This document shows positions 35,355-42,582 of a stretch of DNA of 42,582 bases, in pieces. A program made the translations under genes and the position numbers. The DNA is taken from contig NZ_QUMD01000028.1 in assembly GCF_003481985.1 (NCBI RefSeq), positions 1 to 42,582 of the forward strand, in the 5' to 3' direction. The stretch is from Clostridium sp. OF09-36 (GTDB lineage: Bacteria; Bacillota; Clostridia; Lachnospirales; Lachnospiraceae). Every line of letters starts with the position of its first letter. Position 1 is the stretch's first letter. The notes below the pieces were generated by a model. That model was not told where the DNA came from. It made no database searches and saw only the letters and a list, made by a program, of their open reading frames with translations.

Positions 35355-35927
35355 ATGTTGCAGCGAATGGTAATATCGCAATTTCCAGAAATTTACCGTA
35401 TTATGGAAGCCAGCTTCTCTGATGATGAGTACCGTCCATATGAGGAACAGCTTGCTCTATTCGAAGAGCCGGAGTATGGCATTTATTATATGCCAATCGG
35501 ATCGGAAAGCTTAGAATCGCAAGTTCCTGATAGTGCTTTGAAAGATAAGCCAGCCGGTTTTCTTGCCGTATGGGAATTCGCTGAGTTTATCTTTATTGAA
35601 CATTTTGCAGTAAATCCGAAGCTTCGCAACAGTGGGACAGGCTCCGGTATGCTTCAGGAACTGGTAAAACTTAGTAAAAAGCCGGTTTGCCTGGAGGTGG
35701 AACTTCCAGACGCCGAATTGGCACGCAGACGTATTGGCTTTTATGAGCGCAATGGTTTTGTTTTTAATGATTATCCGTACATGCAGCCGCCGATTTCCAA
35801 GGGAAAATCTCCGGTGCCGCTTCGCATCATGACATACGGAAAGGCTGTGTCGCAGGAAGAATTCGAGCAGATTCAAAAAATTCTTTATCAGCGTGTTTAC
35901 AAGTGTGAGTTGCAAAAACAAAAATGA
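35355..35927 (+). CDS. GNAT family N-acetyltransferase
   Basis: The 190-residue protein has the GNAT core: AGFLAVWEFAEFIFIEHFAVNPKLRNSGTGSGMLQELVKLSKKPVCLEVELPD, where RNSGTGSG is the acetyl-CoA pyrophosphate loop, and RRIGFYERNGFVFND, the closing motif. The substrate cannot be inferred. TAGGAG precedes the ATG. It lies 44 bases after the B12 importer in the same direction and could share its transcript. Confidence 0.85.
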   Translation: MLQRMVISQFPEIYRIMEASFSDDEYRPYEEQLALFEEPEYGIYYMPIGSESLESQVPDSALKDKPAGFLAVWEFAEFIFIEHFAVNPKLRNSGTGSGMLQELVKLSKKPVCLEVELPDAELARRRIGFYERNGFVFNDYPYMQPPISKGKSPVPLRIMTYGKAVSQEEFEQIQKILYQRVYKCELQKQK

Positions 35928-35929
35928 GA

Positions 35930-35958
35930 TTGCAATCGGTATCTGATTGTGCTATAGT
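35930..35958 (+). promoter_or_regulatory. Promoter of the antitoxin RNA
   Basis: TTGCAA (35930-35935), a 17-base spacer and TATAGT (35953-35958). No protein gene follows in this direction before a terminator, so it most likely drives a small RNA. Confidence 0.6.
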
Positions 35959-35964
35959 AAATTT

Positions 35965-36093
35965 AAAAGAGACATCTGCGCTAACAGATGTCTCTTAGGA
36001 GCCCCATTCCAAAAGGTGGAGTTCCCGAACTGGCTTGTTACCTCTTAAACAGAGGCGCCCGTCCTGGTGCTAACAGGGCGGGCATTTTTATTT
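35965..36093 (+). ncRNA. Type I antitoxin RNA (antisense to the toxin transcript)
   Basis: A transcript from about 35965 would contain a perfect 12-bp hairpin (35967-35978 with 35985-35996), a CCTC/GAGG hairpin near 36041-36055, and end at the intrinsic terminator GCCCGTCCTG (36057-36066)/CAGGGCGGGC (36074-36083) with ATTTTTATTT. It overlaps the toxin stop codon and lies antisense to the toxin mRNA's 3' end. On the minus strand the 12-bp hairpin is followed by TTTTAAATTT and would end the toxin mRNA, so the two RNAs overlap over the antitoxin's whole length, as in TxpA/RatA. Confidence 0.65.
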
Positions 36094-36204
36094 ATGCTTG
36101 TTTCTCTTATCGGGAAAGGCAAGCAACGCTACGATTAAACTGCCAAAGGACATCAGCAAAGCTAATATCCCAATGAAAATCGAAATAATTTCATAAGCGG
36201 TCAT
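36088..36204 (-). CDS. Holin-like type I toxin peptide
   Basis: The 38-residue peptide MTAYEIISIFIGILALLMSFGSLIVALLAFPDKRNKHK is a single membrane helix with a short positive tail. It begins MTAYE like many Hol_Tox-family (putative holin-like toxin) peptides of Firmicutes. GGGAGGTGG lies eight bases before the ATG at 36204; the frame is open further upstream, but that start lacks a ribosome binding site. It has its own promoter and 80-base leader, and an antisense RNA covers its 3' end. Overproduced peptides of this family damage the membrane. It was probably horizontally spread. Confidence 0.78.
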   Translation of the reverse strand: MTAYEIISIFIGILALLMSFGSLIVALLAFPDKRNKHK

Positions 36205-36293
36205 CGGCGCCACCTCCCTTGTATGTATTCCGGAAAAAACCGGTTCATTCGTCCGGGAGGCTGCCACCCCCTGTTGTGGGTTCCATGAATGTA

Positions 36294-36322
36294 ATTTTAT
36301 CATACTATGACGAAAACATCAA
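36294..36322 (-). promoter_or_regulatory. Promoter of the toxin gene
   Basis: On the minus strand TTGATG (36317-36322), a 17-base spacer and TAAAAT (36294-36299). The leader to the ATG holds a CCGG-TTTTTT-CCGG loop near 36225-36242 that may restrain translation. Confidence 0.6.
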
Positions 36323-36401
36323 TCAATCGTTCCTGATTCTCGTAATTCTGTAATTCTTGCAAGTCGTGCCTTTCGTTTAAAAATTCGAACTGGTCAAAAG
36401 G

Positions 36402-36430
36402 TTTACACAAAAACAGCATGGTGCTATATT
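36402..36430 (+). promoter_or_regulatory. Promoter of the NRPS-like gene
   Basis: TTTACA (36402-36407), a 17-base spacer and TATATT (36425-36430). Transcription would begin near 36437, inside the following palindrome. Confidence 0.6.
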
Positions 36431-36457
36431 TGAGACAGATACTAAAAATCTGTCTCA
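36431..36457. promoter_or_regulatory. Palindrome over the transcription start, candidate repressor operator
   Basis: TGAGACAGAT and ATCTGTCTCA are perfect inverted copies separated by seven bases. The dyad begins right after the -10 element, so it covers the expected start site, a typical place for a repressor. Because ATTTTTAATTT follows, it could instead act as a terminator for a transcript starting further upstream. No regulator gene lies beside it. Confidence 0.5.
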
Positions 36458-36552
36458 TTTTTAATTTGCGGGATCTTGAAAATGTATCGTCGATGCGTCC
36501 AACCCGGAAAGTGGGATCCACAGGAGTACATTTGCTCCATGAAAGGAATGGT

Positions 36553-39500
36553 ATGATCACCTACGAGTCTACAAGAACGGTCCACGCGCTGGTGCACAAT
36601 GCGGCAGCGGAGCATAAGGACCGGGTATTTTTACAATATGAAGAAAACGGAGAGGTTTTCCGTGTTACTTATGAGCAGTTTGCGAAGGAGTGCGATGCGA
36701 TCGCGGCCTGGGCCAGGGAGAAGCGGGCCGAGGTGGGGCATAAGCTGAAGGTCGGCATTCTCGGTGTCAGCAGCCACCATTATCTGGCGGTGCTGCTTGG
36801 GGTTATGAGCGGCGGTGATACGGGAATTCCGCTGGATGTGCAGCTCAATGCGGAGAAGCTGGCGGACTGTCTGAACCGTTCGGATGTGGATGTGCTGTTT
36901 TATGACTGGGACTTTCATCCGATCACGGAGCAGGTGCAGGATGCCTGCCCGAATGTGACGGAATATATTTCACTGCAGCATGGCAAGCATGTAAACTGTT
37001 CCGATAAGATCCTGAAGGCATACGAAGGCAGACAGGTGGAGTCAGATGCGAAGGCGGAGGAGTGCGCCATGATCCTGTTTACCTCTGGTACGACCGGGCG
37101 CGGGAAGGGCGTGATGCTGTCTAACGGCAACCTGATGGATAATAACTTCTGTACCACGGACACCAATCATCCAGAGAATGAAATCTATTTAAATGTCCTG
37201 CCGATCCACCATGTTTTCTGCTTAAACGGTGATGTGTTTACGGTCATGCGTTATGGCGGGATCCTCTGCTTAAACCGCGATATGAAGAAGCTGGCAGAGC
37301 ATATTCTGCTGTTTGAGCCGACGGTCATCCGCATGGTTCCGATGATGGCGAAAGCACTGTATAACCGCATTGCAATCTTGAACCGCCAGCACCCGGAAAT
37401 CCCGGTCCGCAAGGTGAAGGAGCAGGTGCTTGGAACCAGACTTCACAAGATCATCAGCGGCGGCGGCTACCTGGCACCGGATCTGGCAGCGAATTACCAG
37501 CGTCTTGGCATTGCCATTGCACAGGGCTACGGCATGTCGGAGTGTTCCCCGAAGATTTCTTCCCCAGACTGGACGAGACCGGATAAGATCGCATCGGTTG
37601 GCCGTATCGTGGACCGCTGCCAGGTGCGGATCGTGGATGGCGAGATCCAGGTAAAGAGCCCGTCTGTCATGATGGGATATTATAAGGAACCGGATAAGAC
37701 TGCGGAAGCAATCACGCCAGATGGATGGCTTTGCACGGGCGATATCGGTCATGTCGATGAAGAGGGATTCTTATACCTGACCGGCCGGAAAAAGAACCTA
37801 ATCATCTTAAGCAACGGTGAGAATGTAGCACCGGAGGAACTGGAAAATCTCTTTGAAGATGAGCGCCTGATCGAGGACATTCTGGTGTACGGGGCAGATG
37901 ACATGATCTGCGCAGAGGTGTACCCGAACTACAAGTATGCGGAGGCTGCGAATATCACTGATATTGATGGAACCGTGGCCCAGATCATCAAAAAACACAA
38001 TGAAGAGCTGCCGACCTTTAAGCGCATTCTGCGCAGCAATATCCGGGAAATTCCATTTGCGAAAACCTCTTCGAAAAAGATCATCCGTAACCAGTATCTG
38101 GAAGGCAAAAAGACTGAGGAACAGAGCGAAAAGAACCTGCGTATGCCGGAAACGGAGCTTCAGAAGCAGATTTATGAGTGCATTGCAGGCGTGCTGGGAC
38201 ACCGCCGTTTTGGAATCGGTACGGAGCTTTATGAGGCTGGCCTGGACTCCCTTGGAAGCGTCATGCTGCTGACAGATCTGTACCAGATCTTAAAGATTTC
38301 CATGACATTAGATGATCTGGTGCAGCACGCATCCGTGCTGAAGCTGGAGGCATTTGCAAAGGAGGGAGCAGGGAAAAACCAGGTGGATTACACGGTGCGC
38401 CCAGTATATCCGCTGACCAACCTGCAGCTCTATTTTGCCTATGTCATGCGTGGAAATACCACGGCAAACCTGCCGTTTTTCTACAAGCTGGATGAGCGTA
38501 CCGACCTGCGCCGCCTGAAATTTGCGGTGGAGCAGCTGTTTGAGGTGCATCCGGAATTAAAGGCCATCATCCAGATGTCCGAGGGCCGTTACCAGATGTT
38601 CCGCGATGATAAACGCAAGATTGAGATTTCGGTCGTGAAGCTTGGGGATGCCCAGTGGGAGGAGACGCGGAAGGAACTTTTGTATCCGTATCTGTACGGC
38701 GAGGGAGAAAACCTGTTCCACATTGGCATTTACCAGACTGATTCCGCAAACTATTTCTTCTTTGACATTGCCCATATCATCGGCGATGGCATGACCATGA
38801 ATGTGCTGCTGGAGGACTTAAACCAGCTGTATCTGGGCAAGGCGGTAGAGCCGGAAACCTATACGTTTTACGAGTACATCCTGGATGAAAAAGACCGGGA
38901 TGCAAGAGGACTGCGTGCGAAAAATGAGGAATATTTCCGCGGCCTGATGAAGGATTTCAAGGTAAGAAAAAGCATCCTTGCCCGGAAGGACTGCTATCAT
39001 CTGGAGCATGGAGTAGATGCTGTGTTAAAAGGCCGTTTTGAGAGCCTGAACCGGAAAAACATTACGGCATTCTGCAAAAAATACGGAGTGTCAGAGAACG
39101 TCTTTTTCCTGACTGCATACAATTTAAGCATTGGTCTGTTCAGCAATGAAAAAGACACGGTTTCTTCTTCCATTCACAGTGGAAGAACCGACAGCCGCTG
39201 GAACCGTCTTGCTGGTCCGTTGTTTCTGACGTATTTCTTCCGCTGCACGGAGGAAAAAGACCAGACGGTGCCGGAGCTGCTAAAGAAAAACGGAAAACAG
39301 ATCATGGATACCATGCGCTGTTACATATCGAACCTGCATGCGGACGAGATGTTCTTCCAGTATCAGGGTGACATTGTGAACTTAAATACCGTGGGAGGGT
39401 ATCCGGCGAAGCGGGAACATCTGCAGTTAGATTCCCTGCCGTTCCATCTGCAGGTATTTACCGATGATCGCGGTTATTACTATGAACTGCGTTACTGGGA

Positions 39501-40149
39501 GAACCGGTTTGACACCCTTCAGCTTCAGAACTTTATGGAAGTGATGGAATGTCTGATGGATGCCATGCAGGAGGAAACACTGGTGCGCCGCTTAAAACGG
39601 CATCTGCCGGACAAGCTCTTCCCGCTGCATTACACGATTTTGGTGGAAGCACTGAACCAGGAAGCCAGAGGACAGCTGGTAAGCGGTGTCGATGGAAAAG
39701 AGCAGATCAAGGTGTATGTCTTTGATGAGAACTGCAAGAAGAAGCCGTTTGGAGCCTGGGGAGAGCTGTATGTGATGGATCACAAGCCGGAAACCTGCTT
39801 AGATGAGATCACAAACCCGTACGGCCCTGGAAAGCTGTATGATACTGGCCGGATCGCAAGAATTTTGCCGGACGGCTCCCTGGATTTTCTGGAACAGGGC
39901 GGCAGAATCATTATGCAGGAGGGACTGACGGGCCGCCATTTCCACGATCTGCATCAGTTGGAAACTGTGCTGAAACAGATCCCGGGCGTGGAAGAGGCAG
40001 AAGCGTATGTCCGCTACGCAGAGGGCAACAAACTGCTTCTGACAGCCGAAGTCAAAGGAACCATGGAGCAGGACGAAGATGCGCTGAAGGCTTATGTAGA
40101 GGCGCAGTGCGGAAAGGCACATGTGCCGGCGGAGATTATTTGGAAATAA
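36553..40149 (+). CDS. NRPS-like protein: adenylation - carrier - condensation - partial adenylation
   Basis: The 1198-residue protein starts at the ATG at 36553 (MITYESTRTVHALVH) behind GAAAGGA; the frame upstream covers its own promoter. Residues 1-520 are an ANL adenylating domain (FTSGTTGRGKG at 176-186, YGMSECSP near 326, TGD at 395-397, TGRKKN). Residues 530-600 are a carrier with LYEAGLDSLGS and phosphopantetheine Ser566. Residues 615-1020 are a condensation domain with AHIIGDG at 740-746, which keeps the second, catalytic His. Residues 1050-1198 resemble only the C-terminal lobe of an adenylation domain (YDTGRIARILPDGSLDFLEQ). No thioesterase, reductase or phosphopantetheinyl transferase is present. 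The acid it activates and the acceptor are unknown. The gene stands alone. Confidence 0.8.
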   Translation: MITYESTRTVHALVHNAAAEHKDRVFLQYEENGEVFRVTYEQFAKECDAIAAWAREKRAEVGHKLKVGILGVSSHHYLAVLLGVMSGGDTGIPLDVQLNAEKLADCLNRSDVDVLFYDWDFHPITEQVQDACPNVTEYISLQHGKHVNCSDKILKAYEGRQVESDAKAEECAMILFTSGTTGRGKGVMLSNGNLMDNNFCTTDTNHPENEIYLNVLPIHHVFCLNGDVFTVMRYGGILCLNRDMKKLAEHILLFEPTVIRMVPMMAKALYNRIAILNRQHPEIPVRKVKEQVLGTRLHKIISGGGYLAPDLAANYQRLGIAIAQGYGMSECSPKISSPDWTRPDKIASVGRIVDRCQVRIVDGEIQVKSPSVMMGYYKEPDKTAEAITPDGWLCTGDIGHVDEEGFLYLTGRKKNLIILSNGENVAPEELENLFEDERLIEDILVYGADDMICAEVYPNYKYAEAANITDIDGTVAQIIKKHNEELPTFKRILRSNIREIPFAKTSSKKIIRNQYLEGKKTEEQSEKNLRMPETELQKQIYECIAGVLGHRRFGIGTELYEAGLDSLGSVMLLTDLYQILKISMTLDDLVQHASVLKLEAFAKEGAGKNQVDYTVRPVYPLTNLQLYFAYVMRGNTTANLPFFYKLDERTDLRRLKFAVEQLFEVHPELKAIIQMSEGRYQMFRDDKRKIEISVVKLGDAQWEETRKELLYPYLYGEGENLFHIGIYQTDSANYFFFDIAHIIGDGMTMNVLLEDLNQLYLGKAVEPETYTFYEYILDEKDRDARGLRAKNEEYFRGLMKDFKVRKSILARKDCYHLEHGVDAVLKGRFESLNRKNITAFCKKYGVSENVFFLTAYNLSIGLFSNEKDTVSSSIHSGRTDSRWNRLAGPLFLTYFFRCTEEKDQTVPELLKKNGKQIMDTMRCYISNLHADEMFFQYQGDIVNLNTVGGYPAKREHLQLDSLPFHLQVFTDDRGYYYELRYWENRFDTLQLQNFMEVMECLMDAMQEETLVRRLKRHLPDKLFPLHYTILVEALNQEARGQLVSGVDGKEQIKVYVFDENCKKKPFGAWGELYVMDHKPETCLDEITNPYGPGKLYDTGRIARILPDGSLDFLEQGGRIIMQEGLTGRHFHDLHQLETVLKQIPGVEEAEAYVRYAEGNKLLLTAEVKGTMEQDEDALKAYVEAQCGKAHVPAEIIWK

Positions 40150-40217
40150 AAAATAGCAATCAGGGATACGTTACTGTTCATGCATTGCGCAAATGAAATG
40201 TATGTTACCTTATTGAG

Positions 40218-40260
40218 AAAAAAACTTCACGCTGCCTATTGACAGATGTGAAGTTTTTTT
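40218..40260. terminator. Terminator overlapping the csoR promoter
   Basis: AAAAAAACTTCAC (40218-40230) and GTGAAGTTTTTTT (40248-40260) form a perfect stem with long A and T runs. The loop contains the csoR -35 element, so termination of the NRPS-like transcript and initiation of csoR share the same DNA. Confidence 0.75.
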
Positions 40261-40289
40261 CTATACTCAATATACCCCGTGGGGGTATG
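40239..40289 (+). promoter_or_regulatory. csoR-copA promoter and CsoR operator
   Basis: TTGACA (40239-40244), a 17-base spacer and TATACT (40262-40267). Immediately downstream, across the start site, is ATACCCC-GTG-GGGGTAT (40272-40288), the G/C-tract palindrome bound by CsoR repressors. Copper binding releases CsoR and allows transcription (known for the family). Confidence 0.85.
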
Positions 40290-40327
40290 TGAACGAAGCA
40301 TTGACATCACAGGAAAGGTGGAATTGC

Positions 40328-40840
40328 ATGGAAAATAAAAACCGAAAGGATTGCTGTATTCATATGGATGATAATACCCAGATGGAAGGCTGTGCTCAGA
40401 AAGACGATACAATCCGAATGGAAAATGGTGTTCCGCTGGATACTACAACTGGAATGGAAAACAGCGCTCAGGTGAAAAATAAAACTCAGAATGATGATAC
40501 CGTTCCAACGGAACAGGCGCAGGCGGCAGAAATGAAAGAAGAAAAAAAGTGCTACTGCTGTCATAAAAAGAAAGAGCGTTCCGAAAAGGAATACAAGGAC
40601 CTGATCCACCGTTTAAACCGCATCGAAGGGCAGATCCGCGGAATCCGCAATATGGTGGAGCAGGATGCCTATTGTCCGGATATTCTGATCCAGGTGGCAG
40701 CGGCGAATGCAGCGCTCAACAGCTTTAACAAGGTGCTTTTAGGGAATCATCTGCGTACCTGTGTGGCGAATGACATCCGCGAAGGTCACGATGAAACAAT
40801 CGATGAACTGCTGAAAGTTTTGCAGCGTCTGATGAAGTAA
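40328..40840 (+). CDS. csoR: CsoR-type copper-sensing repressor with long N-terminal extension
   Basis: The last 90 of 170 residues are a CsoR/RcnR all-helical domain (YKDLIHRLNRIEGQIRGIRNMVEQDAYCPDILIQVAAANAALNSFNKVLLGNHLRTCV) with the Cys-His-Cys copper set: Cys in AYCPD, His and Cys in NHLRTC. The first 70 residues are an unusual polar extension with short Met/Asp/Asn/Thr repeats and cysteines (DCCIHMDDNTQMEGC), leading to CYCCHKK. The start at 40328 is supported by GGAAAGGTGG; an internal Met at 40532 has no ribosome binding site. It represses itself and copA through the palindrome at 40272. Confidence 0.9.
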   Translation: MENKNRKDCCIHMDDNTQMEGCAQKDDTIRMENGVPLDTTTGMENSAQVKNKTQNDDTVPTEQAQAAEMKEEKKCYCCHKKKERSEKEYKDLIHRLNRIEGQIRGIRNMVEQDAYCPDILIQVAAANAALNSFNKVLLGNHLRTCVANDIREGHDETIDELLKVLQRLMK

Positions 40841-40947
40841 TAGCCGTAGTCTGAGTGCCATAGAAACGGTGCAGGAAAAAAATGGAGAGCGAAAACGCTG
40901 TAAGTGTTTTTGAGATAGAAACAAAGAAGGAGGAATTTGCAAGCAAT

Positions 40948-42582
40948 ATGGAACAATATACAGTAACCGGTATGAGCTGCGCAGCCTGCAGCAGCCGTGT
41001 GGAAAAAGCGGTTTCCAAGGTGCCGGGCGTGACATCCTGTTCGGTCAGTCTTCTGACCAACTCCATGGGAGTGGAGGGCACGGCAAGTGCAGCTGATATC
41101 ATTTCGGCAGTGCAGGAAGCCGGATACGGTGCATTGTTAAAAGGTACCGGAAAAGACGGGGCAGTGAAAGCGCAGGCGCTGGATGCAGAGGAAGCATTAA
41201 AGGACCATGAGACGCCGGTCTTAAAACGCAGACTCTGGTATTCCCTGGGATTTTTGATCGTGCTCATGTATTTTTCCATGGGTCACATGATGTGGGGATG
41301 GCCGCTTCCGAAGTTTTTCGATGGAAACCATGTGGCCATGGGACTGATCCAGTTGATCTTAACAGCCATTGTCATGGTCATCAACCAGAAATTCTTTCTC
41401 AGCGGATTTAAGAGCCTCTGGCACAAAGCGCCGAATATGGATACTCTGGTAGCGCTTGGCTCCATGGCGGCGTTTGTTTACAGCACCTACGCACTGTTTG
41501 CCATGACTGATGCCCAGGTAAAGGGCAATGCAGATGCGGTCATGAGCTACATGCACGAGTTTTATTTTGAGTCCGCAGCTATGATCCTGACGCTGATCAC
41601 AGTCGGAAAGATGCTGGAGGCCCGCTCCAAGGGCAAGACAACCGATGCGTTGAAGAGCCTCATGAAGCTGGCTCCGAAGACGGCAGTGGTGGTGCGCGGC
41701 GGCGAAGAAGTTACCGTTGGCATTGAAGAGGTCCAGAAGGGCGATGTCTTTGTGGTCCGCCCGGGTGAGAACATTCCGGTGGACGGCGTGGTATTAGAGG
41801 GCAGCAGTGCCGTAAATGAGGCAGCCCTGACCGGTGAGAGCATTCCGGTCGACAAGACGGTGGGAGACAGCGTGTCTGCCGCAACCGTGAACCAGTCCGG
41901 CTTTATCCGCTGCGAAGCAACGAGAGTCGGCGAGGACACCACTCTTTCCCAGATCATCCAGATGGTCAGCGATGCAGCAGCGACCAAGGCGCCGATCGCA
42001 AAGGTTGCCGATAAGGTATCTGGTGTATTTGTGCCAACCGTCATCACGATTGCGGTGCTGACCACACTGGTATGGCTGTTTGCCGGACAGAGCATTGGCT
42101 TTGCTCTGGCACGCGGCATTTCCGTGCTGGTCATCAGCTGCCCGTGTGCGCTGGGTCTTGCGACTCCGGTTGCCATTATGGTAGGAAATGGCATGGGCGC
42201 GAAGCATGGCATTATGTTTAAGACCGCAGTTTCCTTAGAGGAAGCTGGCAAGATGGACATCGTGGCACTGGATAAGACCGGTACCATCACAAGCGGTGAG
42301 CCGAAGGTGACCGATGTGGTCCTGGCAGAGGCAGACAGTGAGCAGGAACTTCTGAAACTGGCTTATGCATTGGAAAAGAAGAGCGAGCATCCGCTTGCTC
42401 GTGCGATCAACGAGCGTGCAGAGGCAGACGGCATTACCGCAGGCGAGGTGGAAGACTTCGCAGCCCTTCCGGGCAATGGCCTTTCTGCCATTTACGAGGG
42501 CAGCGAACTCTGCGGCGGAAACTTCACCTTTATCAGCAGCGTTGCATCCGTATCCGGTGAGATCCGGAAAACGGCAGATCAG
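40948..42582 (+). CDS. copA: Copper-exporting P1B-type ATPase, 3' end outside the window
   Basis: 545 residues are visible. An N-terminal heavy-metal domain has GMSCAACSSRV. Then come a membrane block (LWYSLGFLIVLMYFSMGHMMWGWP), actuator loop with TGES, the intramembrane ion motif SCPCALG that marks Cu+ transport, phosphorylation site DKTGT, and SEHPLA of the nucleotide domain. It pumps Cu+ out using ATP. I start at the ATG at 40948 (MEQYTVTGMSC), the family's usual first residues, though AAGGAGG is rather far upstream. An in-frame ATG at 40882 with AGGA five bases away is a real alternative and adds 22 residues. It lies about 100 bases after csoR in the same operon. Confidence 0.93.
   Translation, partial: MEQYTVTGMSCAACSSRVEKAVSKVPGVTSCSVSLLTNSMGVEGTASAADIISAVQEAGYGALLKGTGKDGAVKAQALDAEEALKDHETPVLKRRLWYSLGFLIVLMYFSMGHMMWGWPLPKFFDGNHVAMGLIQLILTAIVMVINQKFFLSGFKSLWHKAPNMDTLVALGSMAAFVYSTYALFAMTDAQVKGNADAVMSYMHEFYFESAAMILTLITVGKMLEARSKGKTTDALKSLMKLAPKTAVVVRGGEEVTVGIEEVQKGDVFVVRPGENIPVDGVVLEGSSAVNEAALTGESIPVDKTVGDSVSAATVNQSGFIRCEATRVGEDTTLSQIIQMVSDAAATKAPIAKVADKVSGVFVPTVITIAVLTTLVWLFAGQSIGFALARGISVLVISCPCALGLATPVAIMVGNGMGAKHGIMFKTAVSLEEAGKMDIVALDKTGTITSGEPKVTDVVLAEADSEQELLKLAYALEKKSEHPLARAINERAEADGITAGEVEDFAALPGNGLSAIYEGSELCGGNFTFISSVASVSGEIRKTADQ

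Noticed and set aside
1..42582. CRISPR array, tRNA or rRNA genes
   Set aside because: No regularly spaced direct repeats, no tRNA cloverleaf with the conserved GGTTCRA loop, and no rRNA signature sequence were found on reading through.

Overview
KIND OF ORGANISM. The window looks like a gut Clostridia chromosome, most likely Lachnospiraceae (Blautia/Dorea type). This is inferred from AGGAGG ribosome binding sites, mid-range G+C, a DUF4317 protein, a CsoR-copA copper locus, a clostridial cobalamin riboswitch with an ABC importer, and several MATE pumps. The genus is a guess. I see no rRNA, tRNA or CRISPR array. LAYOUT. (1) 1-4.7 kb is the end of a mobilisable element: a MobV-type relaxase lacking its catalytic middle, a RepA_N initiator, a frameshifted cysteine-rich VLP protein, a divergent XRE regulator with two strong palindromes, an A+T-rich GH3 glycosidase cargo gene, and a gene-free structured segment. 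(2) 4.7-14.9 kb is a patchwork: a UvrA2-like ATPase, a chimeric threonine dehydratase/M20 relic, a 200-bp dyad, a GDT1-type Mn exporter behind a yybP-ykoY-like manganese riboswitch, two convergent MATE pumps, a MerR regulator divergent from the second pump, a GGDEF/EAL relic and a YczE-type membrane protein. (3) 15.2-19.3 kb is one operon: gamma-glutamyl hydrolase-like amidotransferase, polar amino acid ABC importer (binding protein, permease, ATPase) and a cytidylate-kinase-like protein, ending in a 111-bp hairpin. (4) 19.3-24.5 kb carries adenosine deaminase, a GH32 relic with fructokinase, and a DUF4317 / J-domain / alpha-beta hydrolase operon. (5) 24.6-29.5 kb, minus strand, carries a MetE-like methyltransferase, a ThrE exporter, a MATE pump and an orphan GyrI-like effector domain under a MerR-type promoter. 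(6) 29.5-35.9 kb carries a GGDEF-REC-HD-GYP cyclic-di-GMP protein, then a cobalamin riboswitch with BtuF-BtuC-BtuD genes and a GNAT acetyltransferase. (7) 35.9-42.6 kb carries a complete type I toxin-antitoxin locus, a 1198-residue NRPS-like adenylation-carrier-condensation protein, and csoR plus the start of copA. HOW THE GENES WORK TOGETHER. Themes are metal and cofactor homeostasis (Mn, Cu, B12), amino-acid uptake and export, efflux under MerR control, and second-messenger signalling. CAVEAT. At least ten otherwise well-preserved reading frames are broken by what looks like one missing base, five of them best explained by loss of one C from a CCC run. Long-read consensus error is the simplest explanation. 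A second, different class is real-looking relics in which N- and C-terminal pieces are joined with the middle deleted (MobV, TdcB/M20, AAA-ATPase, EAL). The best candidates for something undescribed are the NRPS-like enzyme with its operator-like promoter and the two long hairpin elements.
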